From NCBI GenBank assembly GCA_046723355.1, contig JBKOUJ010000032.1, positions 1-30,789 of the forward strand: 30,789 bases of DNA, read 5' to 3'. The position numbers were made by a program, and so were the translations under genes. Each line of letters starts with the position of its first letter. Position 1 is the stretch's first letter. A model generated the notes under the pieces. It saw only the letters and a list, made by a program, of their open reading frames with translations, was not told the DNA's origin and did not search any database. This DNA comes from 13-2-20CM-68-14 sp046723355 (GTDB lineage: Bacteria > Actinomycetota > Thermoleophilia > Gaiellales > Gaiellaceae). Below, piece after piece: positions 14,422 to 21,967 of this stretch.

Positions 14422-15421
14422 GCGCGTCCTCCTTGGACGTGATCGTGCCTGCCGCGCGCTCCTCCGCGATCTCATCGAGCAGCCTGCCCACCTCCGGGCC
14501 GGGCGGGATCCCGAGCTCGCCGCCGCGGACCAGCGGCTTCTTGGGCTGCCTCGCGCGCGCCTCGAGGACGGAGTCGCGGAATTCGTCCGCGCCGAGGAAT
14601 TCGAGCGCCTCGAGCGCCCACGGTTCCGTCGCCCGCCGGAAGCGGTGGATGATGCGCGCGGAGTCGTCCGCGGGGGGCTCTGCACGCAGCAGTGTCCGCG
14701 CGAACCGACGCGTCTCGTTCGAGATCGGCAGCTTCAGGAGGTTTTCGCCGAAGACGACGACGAGGTCGAAGTCGGGATGGCGCGCCGCGCCGAGGCGGCC
14801 CGCTCCGTCGAGCGACCCGCCGAGCCGCTCGAGCAGTCCCAATGCCTCCAGCTGCCGGAATCCGAACGCCGAGAGGCGGCGCAGCTCGGCAAGAATCCGC
14901 TCGCCCGAAGGCCGCATGACGAGCTCGGCGTCGCGCCGGATCAGGGCCTCGGTCTCCGGGACGAGCCGGAAGTCGAGCTCGTCCTCGAGCCGCGGCCCCC
15001 GCAGGAGACGCAGCGGGTCGTCGCGGAAGACGTCCTCTCCGATCGCGCGCAGGCGACCGGCCGCCAGGTCGGCGTAGCCTGCGTAGGGATCGACGGTCTC
15101 GTCGCTGCCCGCGCGTTCGGCGATCGCGTTGATGCTGAAGTCCCGCGTCGCAAGGTCGTCGTCGATCGGGCCGCGGAGCGGCGTGAAGTCGACCGTGCGG
15201 CCGTCTTCGAGTGCGACCCGCCAGGCGCCGTGGCGCTCGGAGAGCGGAAACGGCGCCCCGCCGGACTCGTGCGCGAAGCGTCGCGCCGCCTGCTCGGGCT
15301 CGGCGAGGGCGACGTCGACGTCGACTACCGGTCGCCCCAGCACACGGTCGCGCACGGCGCCGCCCACGATCCACGCCTCCTCGCCGGCGAACAGCTTCTC
15401 GACGAGCTCACGAATCGACAA
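14375..15421 (-). CDS. CCA tRNA nucleotidyltransferase / poly(A) polymerase family protein
   Basis: 348 residues from a TTG at 15421 that overlaps the alr stop. The nucleotidyltransferase head has WIVGGAVRDRVLGRPVVDVD, with the G-G-x-V-R-D motif and catalytic D-x-D (DVDVAL). It is followed by RDFSINAIA, DPYAGYADLAAGRLRAIG and the R-x-x-R motif region (FRDDPLRLLRGPRLEDEL). The tail is helical and lacks an HD domain. These features define the class II CCA-adding/PcnB group, which adds CCA or part of it to tRNA 3' ends. Whether it adds CC, A, CCA or poly(A) cannot be told by eye. It lies between alr and the methyltransferase in the overlapping operon. Confidence 0.88.
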   Translation of the reverse strand: MSIRELVEKLFAGEEAWIVGGAVRDRVLGRPVVDVDVALAEPEQAARRFAHESGGAPFPLSERHGAWRVALEDGRTVDFTPLRGPIDDDLATRDFSINAIAERAGSDETVDPYAGYADLAAGRLRAIGEDVFRDDPLRLLRGPRLEDELDFRLVPETEALIRRDAELVMRPSGERILAELRRLSAFGFRQLEALGLLERLGGSLDGAGRLGAARHPDFDLVVVFGENLLKLPISNETRRFARTLLRAEPPADDSARIIHRFRRATEPWALEALEFLGADEFRDSVLEARARQPKKPLVRGGELGIPPGPEVGRLLDEIAEERAAGTITSKEDALEYARRNARSVRGDG

Positions 15422-16430
15422 CCACCCGCCTCGCGCGCGCGGGATTGTCGTTGATCCCGCACACGAGCTCATAGTTGATCGTCCCTGCCACGCGAGCGTG
15501 ATCTTCGGCGAGAACGCCGCGGCCGAGCAACGTCACCGGCGTTCCCACGGGCAGCTCGCGGTCGAGCTCGACGGCGAACGCGTCCATCGAAACGGTGCCC
15601 ACCGCCCGCCTGAGCTCGCCGGCGACGCGGACCTCGGTTCCGGCCATGTCGCGGCGGAAGCCGTCCGCGTAACCGACCGGGACGATGCCGATCCAGGTCG
15701 GGCGCTCGGCGACGAAGCGGCGGCCGTACCCGGTGCTCTCGTCGGGCCCGAGTTGCCGGACCTGCGCGAGGTGGCTCGTCCAGCTGAGCGCCTGCTCGAG
15801 CCCGTCCTTGCCGGGGTTCGTGCCGAAGGGCGAGAGACCGTAGATCGCGACCCCGCAGCGGGCAGCGTCGAAGCGCGCCTCCGAGAACCGCAGGGCGCCG
15901 GCGCTGTTGGCGAGATGCCGCGTCAGGTCCCGGTACGGCTCGGTCGCCTCTTTGAATCGCTCGATCTGCGTATGCGTGAACTCGGGATCGCAGTCGGCGC
16001 TGGCGAGATGGCTCATCAAGCCGACGACGCCTCGCGGCGGCTCGAACAGCTCGGAGAGACCCCAGCGGCCCATGCCGGTGTCGAGCTTCAGGTGCACCGG
16101 CACGCCCTCGGGGATCTCAGCGTCCGAGACCACGAGCTCGAGCCGGGCCTCGCGGGCGAGCGCGATCTCCCGACTCGCCGGGGTAGGCCCCATCACGAGG
16201 ATGCGTGCGTCGCCGTATTCCTCGCGAAGCTCGAGCGCCTCGGCGACGGTGGCGACGCAGAGCATCTTCGCGCCGGCGCTGAGCGCCGCGCCGGCGACGT
16301 CGATCGCGCCGTGGCCGTAACCGTCCGCCTTCACGACCGCCCAGAGCTGCGCACCCTCGAGCACGCCGAGCAGCCGCTTGACGTTGCGGCGAATCGCCCC
16401 GAGATCGATCGTCAGCTCAGAGCGCTGCAT
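15408..16430 (-). CDS. alr: Alanine racemase
   Basis: 340 residues, slightly below the usual 360-380. PLP enzyme that interconverts L- and D-alanine for peptidoglycan. The PLP lysine sits in WAVVKADGYGHGA near residue 35. The second catalytic base, tyrosine, is in STGYGRRF. Other hallmarks are HLKLDTGMGRWG, HLANSAG, RCGVAIYGLSP, VPVGYADGFRRDM and GTVSMDAFAVEL. The ATG at 16430 (MQRSELTIDLGAIRRNVKRL) is the natural start and overlaps the end of nnr by 14 nt. The stop overlaps the start of the CCA-type gene by 14 nt. The acpS-nnr-alr order is common in actinobacteria. Confidence 0.96.
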   Translation of the reverse strand: MQRSELTIDLGAIRRNVKRLLGVLEGAQLWAVVKADGYGHGAIDVAGAALSAGAKMLCVATVAEALELREEYGDARILVMGPTPASREIALAREARLELVVSDAEIPEGVPVHLKLDTGMGRWGLSELFEPPRGVVGLMSHLASADCDPEFTHTQIERFKEATEPYRDLTRHLANSAGALRFSEARFDAARCGVAIYGLSPFGTNPGKDGLEQALSWTSHLAQVRQLGPDESTGYGRRFVAERPTWIGIVPVGYADGFRRDMAGTEVRVAGELRRAVGTVSMDAFAVELDRELPVGTPVTLLGRGVLAEDHARVAGTINYELVCGINDNPARARRVVVDS

Positions 16431-17742
16431 CGAGCACGCCGGGCAGTTCTGCGACCACGTCCCTTGCCACGAGCCCGCGGCCGTGGGGCCACGCGAGCGC
16501 CGCATCGGCATGGACGCGAGCCGCGGCCGCGGCCGCGAGCCGCGCGTCCATCCCCTTCGAGAGGAAGGCCCCGACGATGCCCGTCAGGACGTCCCCGGTG
16601 CCGGCGGTCGCAAGTCGGGGCGTCCCGGCCGTGATGAGCGTTCGCGCTTCAGGCGCGGCCACGATCGTGTCGCTGCCCTTCAGTAGGACGACGCAGGGGA
16701 AGCGCTCGACGGCGCGGCGAGCGGCCTCGAGCCGATGTGCGTCGACCCACTCCGTCTCGACGTCGAGCAACCGCGCGAGCTCGCCCGAGTGCGGCGTCAG
16801 CACGGTGGCAGCGCTTCGCTCGAACGGCTCGAGCCCGAAGAGGGCGTCAGCGTCGACGACCGCGGGAAGCTCGGTCTCCTCGAGCAGGCGCCGAACGAGG
16901 CGTTTGGCCGTCTCATCGCGCCCGAGGCCCGGCCCCACGGCAAGGGCACTCGCCCGTCCGGTCGCCTCCATGACCTTTTCGAGCCGAACCTTGACCGCCT
17001 CCAGTACCTGGGTCTCCACGACCAGCATCGACTGATGCGGCGTGCAGATCGTGACGTAGCCCGCATCGGCGCGGAATGCGGCCTGGGCGGCGAGCGACAC
17101 CGCACCGGTCATCCCCGGGGCTCCCCCGACGACGAGGACGGAACCCGAGCGGTACTTGTTCCCCCCGCGCTGCCGTACCGGGATCAGCCGGGCGATCTCG
17201 CTCGTCACACGCGCGTGTGCGGTCTCGGCCGGCTCGAGGCCGATGTCGGCAACCTCAACTTGGCCGGACCGGAGGCTTCCGGGCGCAACCGCGAGCCCCA
17301 CCTTCTCGCCGTGGAAGGTAACGGTCGCCTCCGCCTGGACGACGGCGCCCGCGATCTCGCCGGTCGACGCGTCGACGCCAGAGGGGACGTCGACCGAGAC
17401 CGCCGGCACGCCCGCCGAGTGGATCGCGTCGATCGATCGAGCCGCCTCCTCGCGCGGCTCGCCGTGGAAGCCCGTTCCGAAGATCGCATCGATCACGACG
17501 TCCGCGTCCGGCAGCGGCGCGCCCACCTCGACGACCTCGGCGCCGAGCTTCGCGGCCGCGATCCGGCCGTCCCCGCCGTTCGCGCCTTTGCCGCAGACCG
17601 CGACGACGCGCGCGCCGTGGTAGTCGCGGGCGACGATTTCGGCGACGGCGCCGCCCGCTCGTTCCATCATCGCGTCGACGTCGTGGCCAGCCTCCGCCGC
17701 CTTCATCTCGTCCGCGGTGTAGAGCGGCTCGAACCCCGTCAC
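16417..17742 (-). CDS. nnr: Bifunctional NAD(P)H-hydrate epimerase / ADP-dependent dehydratase
   Basis: 441 residues from a GTG at 17742, overlapping the acpS stop (GTGA). It repairs hydrated NAD(P)H. The N-terminal YjeF-N epimerase domain has VVAVCGKGANGGDGRIAA and the catalytic aspartate in VVIDAIFGTGF, followed by PAVSVDVPSGVDASTGE. The C-terminal ribokinase-like dehydratase domain has GSVLVVGGAPGMTGAVSLAA, ALAVGPGLGRDETAKRL, VVDADALF, LTPHSGELARLL, VVLLKGSDTIVA and the closing ATAGTGDVLTGIVGAFL motif. Both domains look complete. The N-terminal domain appears slightly short compared with E. coli Nnr (515 residues). Confidence 0.95.
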   Translation of the reverse strand: MTGFEPLYTADEMKAAEAGHDVDAMMERAGGAVAEIVARDYHGARVVAVCGKGANGGDGRIAAAKLGAEVVEVGAPLPDADVVIDAIFGTGFHGEPREEAARSIDAIHSAGVPAVSVDVPSGVDASTGEIAGAVVQAEATVTFHGEKVGLAVAPGSLRSGQVEVADIGLEPAETAHARVTSEIARLIPVRQRGGNKYRSGSVLVVGGAPGMTGAVSLAAQAAFRADAGYVTICTPHQSMLVVETQVLEAVKVRLEKVMEATGRASALAVGPGLGRDETAKRLVRRLLEETELPAVVDADALFGLEPFERSAATVLTPHSGELARLLDVETEWVDAHRLEAARRAVERFPCVVLLKGSDTIVAAPEARTLITAGTPRLATAGTGDVLTGIVGAFLSKGMDARLAAAAAARVHADAALAWPHGRGLVARDVVAELPGVLDAAL

Positions 17743-18098
17743 TCGACTACTGCGACCGCCGTCGCGAGCTCCCGCGAGTGCGACATCGAGAGGTCGATCG
17801 CCCCCGCCCCGGCGCGCTCGGCCCACGCCCGCACGCGGCCGGACAGGTGTACGGCCGGCTTCGGCCTTCCCGCGATCTCGACGTCACGCCAAGCGAACCC
17901 CCGGGCGACGCCGAAACCGAGCGCCTTTCCGACGGCCTCCTTCGCCGCGAACCGCGCGGCGTAATGCTGCGGCGGATTGGGCCGCGAGTCGCAGTACGCG
18001 CGCTCCGCCTCGGTGAAGCAGCGCTCGCGGAAGCCGGGATACCGCTCCAGCGCCCGGCGAACGCGCGCGATTTCAATCAGGTCGGTGCCGACGGTCAC
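17739..18098 (-). CDS. acpS: Holo-[acyl-carrier-protein] synthase
   Basis: 119 residues, the family size. It transfers 4'-phosphopantetheine from CoA to apo-ACP. It starts MTVGTDLIEIARVRRALERY with the Mg-binding aspartate (VGTDLIEI), followed by RFAAKEAVGKALGFG, the second signature with the metal-binding glutamate, and LSMSHSRELATAVAVVE at the end. The GTG at 18098 overlaps the upstream phosphatase stop by 4 nt (GTGA). It also has a TAGAAT hexamer 7 nt upstream, so it may have its own leaderless promoter as well as read-through transcription. It overlaps nnr by 4 nt. Confidence 0.95.
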   Translation of the reverse strand: MTVGTDLIEIARVRRALERYPGFRERCFTEAERAYCDSRPNPPQHYAARFAAKEAVGKALGFGVARGFAWRDVEIAGRPKPAVHLSGRVRAWAERAGAGAIDLSMSHSRELATAVAVVE

Positions 18099-18868
18099 GC
18101 CGAGGATTCTAGGAACGCAGGGAGGTCGGCGATCGAATCCAGAACCACGTCCGGCTGCGCGCTCCAGGCGCCGGCGTCGTCACGGAACTTGCCGGTACGG
18201 ACGAGGATCGTGTGCATGCCGAGCGCGACGGCGCCGCCGATGTCCGCGTCGACGTCGTCGCCCACCATCCACGTGCGCTCGGGGTCGGCGTCGAGCGCCT
18301 CGAGCGCGGCCTCGAAGTAGGAGGCGCTCGGCTTGCCGAGCACCGTCGCCATCGTCCCCGTCGCGTACTCGAGACCCACCACGAACGCGCCGGCGTCGAG
18401 GAGCGGGCCGCGAGCGGTCTGCCACCAGCGGTTCTTGTGCAGGCAGTAGAGGTCGGCGCCGGCCTCGAGCTCCGCGAACGCGCGCGCGAGGTTCATGTAG
18501 CTGAAGACCTGGTTCGTGTCCGTGGTCTCGTCGGCACCGCCGAGGAGGACTGCGTCGGCATTCTCGCCGACGAGGTGGACGCCCTCGAGATCGTCGCGGA
18601 TCGCCGGCATCGTCAGCGCCAGGACGCGCTTCTCCGCGAGCACGCGCGCCGCGGCCACCGGCGTCGTCTGTAACTCGTCGTCGGCGAGCTCGATCCCGAA
18701 CCCCCGGATCGTTCCCGCCAACTGCGCACGCGCCTGCGTCGTGTTGTTCGTCAGGAAGCGGAGCCGATGGCCGGCTTCACGGAGCCGCTGCACCGCGGGG
18801 CCCGCGCCCTCGATCGGTCGACCAGAGATGTGCAGCACGCCGTCTACGTCCAGGAGAATCGGGGGCAT
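18095..18868 (-). CDS. HAD superfamily subfamily IIA phosphatase
   Basis: 257 residues. Motif I is ILLDVDGVLHISGRPI (nucleophile D and acid D, here D-V-D-G-V-L). Motif II is RFLTNNTTQAR. The IIA cap follows, and motif III/IV is LGKPSASYFEAAL then WMVGDDVDADIGGAVALGMH. This is the NagD/LHPP/HDHD2-like group that dephosphorylates small phosphorylated metabolites; the exact substrate is not evident. The ATG at 18868 is preceded by TAGACT at 8 nt and has no Shine-Dalgarno, indicating a leaderless start. Its start codon overlaps the arfB start codon on the other strand by 2 nt (CATG). It heads the seven-gene chain down to the SelW-like gene. Confidence 0.9.
   Translation of the reverse strand: MPPILLDVDGVLHISGRPIEGAGPAVQRLREAGHRLRFLTNNTTQARAQLAGTIRGFGIELADDELQTTPVAAARVLAEKRVLALTMPAIRDDLEGVHLVGENADAVLLGGADETTDTNQVFSYMNLARAFAELEAGADLYCLHKNRWWQTARGPLLDAGAFVVGLEYATGTMATVLGKPSASYFEAALEALDADPERTWMVGDDVDADIGGAVALGMHTILVRTGKFRDDAGAWSAQPDVVLDSIADLPAFLESSA
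18106..18111 (-). promoter_or_regulatory. -10-like hexamer before acpS
   Basis: TAGAAT (minus strand) ends 7 nt before the acpS GTG, inside the last codons of the phosphatase gene. It could be an internal leaderless promoter. Confidence 0.3.
18854..18859 (+). promoter_or_regulatory. -10-like hexamer before arfB
   Basis: GAGAAT ends 7 nt before the ATG at 18867 and lies inside the first codons of the divergent phosphatase gene. It is weaker than the TAGAAT/TAGACT examples. Confidence 0.25.
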
Positions 18869-19280
18869 GGCGGGCGAGTCTATTCGGGTGACGCGCTCGG
18901 TTTCGATCCCGCGCTCGGAGATCGAGCTGCGCTTCTCACGCTCGAGCGGCCCCGGCGGGCAGCACGCGCAGAAGACGGAGACGCGCGCGGAGGCGGTGTT
19001 CGACGTCGAGCGCTCGGTCGCCCTCACCGACACGCAGAAGCGCCGTGTGATCGCGAAGGCCGGTCCCGTCCTCCGCGCAGTCGCCCAGGACGAGCGCAGC
19101 CAGTGGCGCAACCGCGAGCTCGCGATCGAGCGCGTCGTCGAGGAGTTGCGCGAGGCGCTGAAAGTCGAGCGGAGACGCCGACCGACGAAGCCGACGCGCG
19201 AGTCCCGCGAGCGCCGAATGGAGCAAAAGCGGCGGCGCTCCGAAACGAAGCGCCTGCGGCGGCCTCCCGGCGATGGCTAG
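18867..19280 (+). CDS. arfB: Peptidyl-tRNA hydrolase ArfB (ribosome rescue)
   Basis: 137 residues. It releases peptides from ribosomes stalled without a stop codon. The catalytic GGQ is at residues 30-32 in RFSRSSGPGGQHAQKTETRA, as in the release-factor catalytic domain. There is no codon-recognition domain, which separates ArfB/YaeJ from RF1/RF2. The C-terminal tail is strongly basic (ERRRRPTKPTRESRERRMEQ and on to KRRRSETKRLRR). In this family the tail enters the empty mRNA channel. The start is the ATG at 18867; a GTG at 18888 is an alternative. The tail is followed at once by the long hairpin at 19280. Confidence 0.92.
   Translation: MAGESIRVTRSVSIPRSEIELRFSRSSGPGGQHAQKTETRAEAVFDVERSVALTDTQKRRVIAKAGPVLRAVAQDERSQWRNRELAIERVVEELREALKVERRRRPTKPTRESRERRMEQKRRRSETKRLRRPPGDG
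18877..18882 (-). promoter_or_regulatory. -10 hexamer of the HAD-phosphatase operon
   Basis: TAGACT, 8 nt before the ATG at 18868. The hexamer plus spacer is identical to that before fabI. It lies inside the first codons of arfB. Confidence 0.45.
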
Positions 19281-19440
19281 GAGGGTTTGGCGGAACGGTG
19301 CTCGCCGCCGGGGTGCGATGGTCGTTCGCTGGGGAGGACGCAGGGAGGCTCGATATCCGTAGATATCGGGCCGACCGAGGACGCTGCCAGCGGCGAGCAG
19401 CGCGGCCCGGCGGCACAGCCACTGTTTCGCCAAACGCTCC
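19280..19440 (+). repeat. Long imperfect inverted repeat (about 78-bp arms), candidate structured RNA or mobile-element remnant
   Basis: The outer arms 19280-19300 and 19420-19440 match in 18 of 21 positions as an inverted repeat (core GTTTGGCG / CGCCAAAC). A second matched block is CCGCCGGG / CCCGGCGG. The exact centre is a perfect hairpin, CGATATC (19351-19357), loop CGTA, GATATCG (19362-19368). The whole stretch can fold as one rod of about 160 nt with internal loops. It starts at the arfB stop codon and holds no convincing reading frame. I cannot match it to tRNA, SRP RNA, tmRNA or RNase P. A folded RNA, a MITE-like element or a bidirectional terminator are all possible. Strand is unknown. 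Confidence 0.6.
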
Positions 19441-19454
19441 CAGGAGCTCGACGT

Positions 19455-19482
19455 GACGGGCGGCCCGGTCGAGCCGCCCGTC
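19455..19482 (-). terminator. Strong hairpin after the small secreted gene
   Basis: GACGGGCGGC and GCCGCCCGTC form a perfect 10-bp stem with an 8-nt loop, 16 nt past the stop codon at 19498. No U-tract follows, as is often the case in GC-rich actinobacteria. The assignment to the minus-strand gene is by position. Confidence 0.6.
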
Positions 19483-19497
19483 GATCCTAGCGCCGAG

Positions 19498-19794
19498 TCA
19501 GGAGCCGGCCTGGACCCGGTTGTCGATCACCTGCGCGATGACGTTGCCATCCGCTGTGAACACGGTCTTGCAGGCGTATCCGTCGTTGTTGCCCTGCGCG
19601 TCCACCCGGCCCGCCGCCGGACCCCACTGATACGGCGGAGGCAGCGTGGAGATCTGGGGCGACCAGATGAGCTGCCAGCCTCCGCCGCTTGGGCAACCGC
19701 CGAGCGGGCCGGCCGACGCCGGACCCGCGAACGCCGCCCAGATGGCTCCGGCGGCGAGCATGATCAGTGCAGCGCCGCGAATGGTGCGCGTCAT
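19498..19794 (-). CDS. Small secreted protein of unknown function
   Basis: 98 residues. The signal peptide is clear: MTRTIRGAALIMLAAGAIWA, then AFAGPASAG with an A-x-A cleavage site near residue 28. The mature part of about 70 residues is rich in Gly, Pro and aromatic residues (GGCPSGGGWQLIWSPQ) and has exactly two cysteines, which could form one disulfide. Its end (GNNDGYACKTVFTADGNVIA) resembles calcium- or surface-exposed turn motifs but is not diagnostic. A good Shine-Dalgarno (GAGGAGGG) precedes the ATG at 19794, and a strong hairpin follows the stop, so it is probably a single-gene transcript. I do not recognise a named family. Confidence 0.75.
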   Translation of the reverse strand: MTRTIRGAALIMLAAGAIWAAFAGPASAGPLGGCPSGGGWQLIWSPQISTLPPPYQWGPAAGRVDAQGNNDGYACKTVFTADGNVIAQVIDNRVQAGS

Positions 19795-19868
19795 GAACCC
19801 TCCTCTCTCTGTGGGCCGATACTGCGACGGGTGGCCGCATCGGACAATCGGTCAGATGACCGATGCTG

Positions 19869-20675
19869 CTAGGCAAGCGCCAACAGAGCCACGCCGCTCG
19901 CAACGACGACCGCCCCGGCGAGACGCCTCGGCCCGACCGGCTCGTCCAGGAGCAGCCGCGCAAGGACGACCGCGATGACGACGCTCGTCTCGCGCACTGC
20001 CGAGACCGCGGGCGCGCTGGCGAGGCGCAGCGCAAGCAGCACGAGCAGGTACGTCGCGGCAGAGGCGATTCCGATCACGGCTGCGATCGGCCGCGCCGCC
20101 GCGACGAGGCGCGGCCGGCCAACCGAGAGCGGGTACGCCAGCGCCGGCCCGAGCATGACGAGCAGCAGGTACGGCGCCGCGTTGGCGTGCTGGATCCCGT
20201 GACGGTCGACGACCGTGTAGCCGGCAATCGCCGCCGCGGTTGCGACCGCTAGGGCCGTGCCTCGCGCGCTCCGTCCGAGTCCGCGCACGAGCAGGATTCC
20301 GGCAGCCACCGCGACGACGCCCGCGATCTCGCCGGCCGAAGGGTTCGCGCCGACGACGACCACGACGACCACGAGCGCGAGCACCGGCGCGAGGCCGCGC
20401 GCGAGCGGGTAGACGAGGCTGAGCTCAAAGCGACGATAAGCGGCCGCGAGCAGCGCGATGTACAGGAGCTCGAGCGCCCCCGAGCCGAGGATGTACGGAA
20501 CCGCGGCGCCCTCGACGCGCCAAGTCGCGGCCGCCAGCGGAACCAGCGCAACGACGAAGACGACCAGCGAGACGGCGGTCGTCGCCTGCGTGTCCCGCTC
20601 GCGAGCGAGCAGAAGGTTCCACGAAGCGTGCAATCCCGCAGCGGCGAGCGCAAGGGCGAGCGCCTCAGCGCTCAA
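19869..20675 (-). CDS. EamA/DMT-family transporter
   Basis: 268 residues. About ten hydrophobic helices form two EamA-like halves. The first runs from LSAEALALALAAAGLHASWN through AVSLVVFVVALVPLAAA and FELSLVYPLARGLAPVLALV, the classical DMT signature. The second runs through GTALAVATAAAIAGYTVVDR to SAVRETSVVIAVVLARLLLD and EPVGPRRLAGAVVVASGVALLALA. The DMT superfamily exports metabolites such as amino acids; the substrate is not evident. The TTG at 20675 overlaps the TGA of the upstream permease gene, so translation is coupled. A longer frame upstream is antisense shadow. The co-operon permease suggests shared cargo or stress, but this is inference. Confidence 0.87.
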   Translation of the reverse strand: MSAEALALALAAAGLHASWNLLLARERDTQATTAVSLVVFVVALVPLAAATWRVEGAAVPYILGSGALELLYIALLAAAYRRFELSLVYPLARGLAPVLALVVVVVVVGANPSAGEIAGVVAVAAGILLVRGLGRSARGTALAVATAAAIAGYTVVDRHGIQHANAAPYLLLVMLGPALAYPLSVGRPRLVAAARPIAAVIGIASAATYLLVLLALRLASAPAVSAVRETSVVIAVVLARLLLDEPVGPRRLAGAVVVASGVALLALA

Positions 20676-21949
20676 TGACGGTGGCCGGCGTGTTGGAGCG
20701 GCGCGGCCGTGCGACCGGCAACGTCCACATACCGCTCGGGATCCGCCTCGAACTTCGCCCGGCAGCCGTCGCTGCAGAAGTAGTACGTCTGTCCTCGGTA
20801 GGTGGCCGTGGGCTTCCCGGCGTGCCGGTCGACGCTCATCCCGCAGACCGGATCCTTCGCCCCGCGCCGAAGAGTCAATGCGAACAGGGCAGCGCCGACG
20901 CCGAAGAAGATGATGTTCAGAAAGGTCGTGTAGTTCCACGAGACGCCGCGGCTCGAGATCGAGTCGATCGACGGGCGCTCCGACGGCACGAGTCCGAGCG
21001 CGCTGAAGATGCCGTCGACGGCGAGCGCCGCCAGCACCATCGCCGCGAACATGATCGCGACGAGCCGGGCAGTCACGTCCCGACCGTAGTACTTCACGTA
21101 GGCGATCACGATCGGGATGATCAGCAGATCGGCGTAGATGAACGCGATCACGCCGGCGAACGAGATGCCTCCCGCCCACAGCACCGCCGCGAGCGGCGCG
21201 TTCCCGACCGAGCACACGAACGAGAGCACCGCGACGATCGGCCCGAGCACGACGTTCTCAGCGAGCCGTAGCGGCCACGAGGCGTCGGTGATGAACAGCG
21301 AATTGAAGAAGTCCATCGGCAGCAGCGAGATGAACCCGGCGATCAGGAAGCCGGCGACGATCTCCTTCCAGAGCATCTCCACGTCGCCGCGGAAGTTGTG
21401 CGCGACGTCAGACCAGGCCTGCAGCGACATCAGGCGCTCGCGCCACGGAAGCCGCGACCCCGCGCTCGGGTGCTGGTGACCGGCCTCGGCCGCCTCGGCG
21501 CGCAGACGCGCCTCCTCCTCGAGCCGGCGCGAGACGAAGAGCCGTAGCCCGAGCCACATGAGCGCGATCAGGATCAGTCCGCCGACGAGCTCCGCCAGCG
21601 TGAACTGCCAGCCGATGAAGATCCAGATGACGATCCCGAGCTCAAAGACCAGGTTCGTCGACGCGAACTGGAACGCCATCGCCGAGGCGAAGCTCGCGCC
21701 CTTCGCGAACATCGACTTCGCGATCGCGATCGCCGCGTAGCTGCAGGACGAGGACGCGGCGCCGAGCCCGGTCGACAGCGCGACCTCGCGCGCCCCACGA
21801 CCTCCGAGCGCCCGCTCGATCCGCTCCCGCGGCACCCACGCCTGCACGATCCCGGAGAGCGCGAAACCGAGCACGAGCGCCCACCAGACCTCCCAGGCCA
21901 TCTGGAACGCGTTCCACAGCCCGTCGCCGATCGTCGAGAGCACGCCCAC
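20672..21949 (-). CDS. DUF318/UPF0718-type permease fused to a YHS metal-binding domain
   Basis: 425 residues from a GTG at 21949. The N-terminal 340 residues form a permease of the YraQ/ArsP-like family: eight or so helices, with ARNEXA-like segments GLGAASSSCSYAAIAIAKSM and VLSFVCSVGNAPLAAVLWAG, each with a conserved polar/cysteine turn (SSCSY, CSVGN). A charged loop (residues about 135-165) contains HQHP. The last 70 residues are a YHS domain: DPVCGMSVDRHAGKPTATYR, then YYFCSDGCRAKFEADPERYV, with C-x-x-x-(C..C-x-x-x-C) metal ligands, and a His-rich end (QHAGHRH). The fusion points to a metal or metalloid exporter. The gene is followed by the EamA transporter with overlapping stop and start. 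Confidence 0.85.
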   Translation of the reverse strand: MGVLSTIGDGLWNAFQMAWEVWWALVLGFALSGIVQAWVPRERIERALGGRGAREVALSTGLGAASSSCSYAAIAIAKSMFAKGASFASAMAFQFASTNLVFELGIVIWIFIGWQFTLAELVGGLILIALMWLGLRLFVSRRLEEEARLRAEAAEAGHQHPSAGSRLPWRERLMSLQAWSDVAHNFRGDVEMLWKEIVAGFLIAGFISLLPMDFFNSLFITDASWPLRLAENVVLGPIVAVLSFVCSVGNAPLAAVLWAGGISFAGVIAFIYADLLIIPIVIAYVKYYGRDVTARLVAIMFAAMVLAALAVDGIFSALGLVPSERPSIDSISSRGVSWNYTTFLNIIFFGVGAALFALTLRRGAKDPVCGMSVDRHAGKPTATYRGQTYYFCSDGCRAKFEADPERYVDVAGRTAAPLQHAGHRH

Positions 21950-21956
21950 GACGGGC

Positions 21957-21962
21957 GGTATA
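21957..21962 (-). promoter_or_regulatory. -10-like hexamer before the permease gene
   Basis: TATACC (minus strand) ends 7 nt before the GTG at 21949, just after the glmS stop. Confidence 0.3.
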
Positions 21963-21967
21963 GCCGA

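Noticed and set aside
19280..19440. tRNA (Leu, Ser or Sec type) in the hairpin region
   Set aside because: The symmetrical rod has no cloverleaf, no T-loop consensus and no CCA end.
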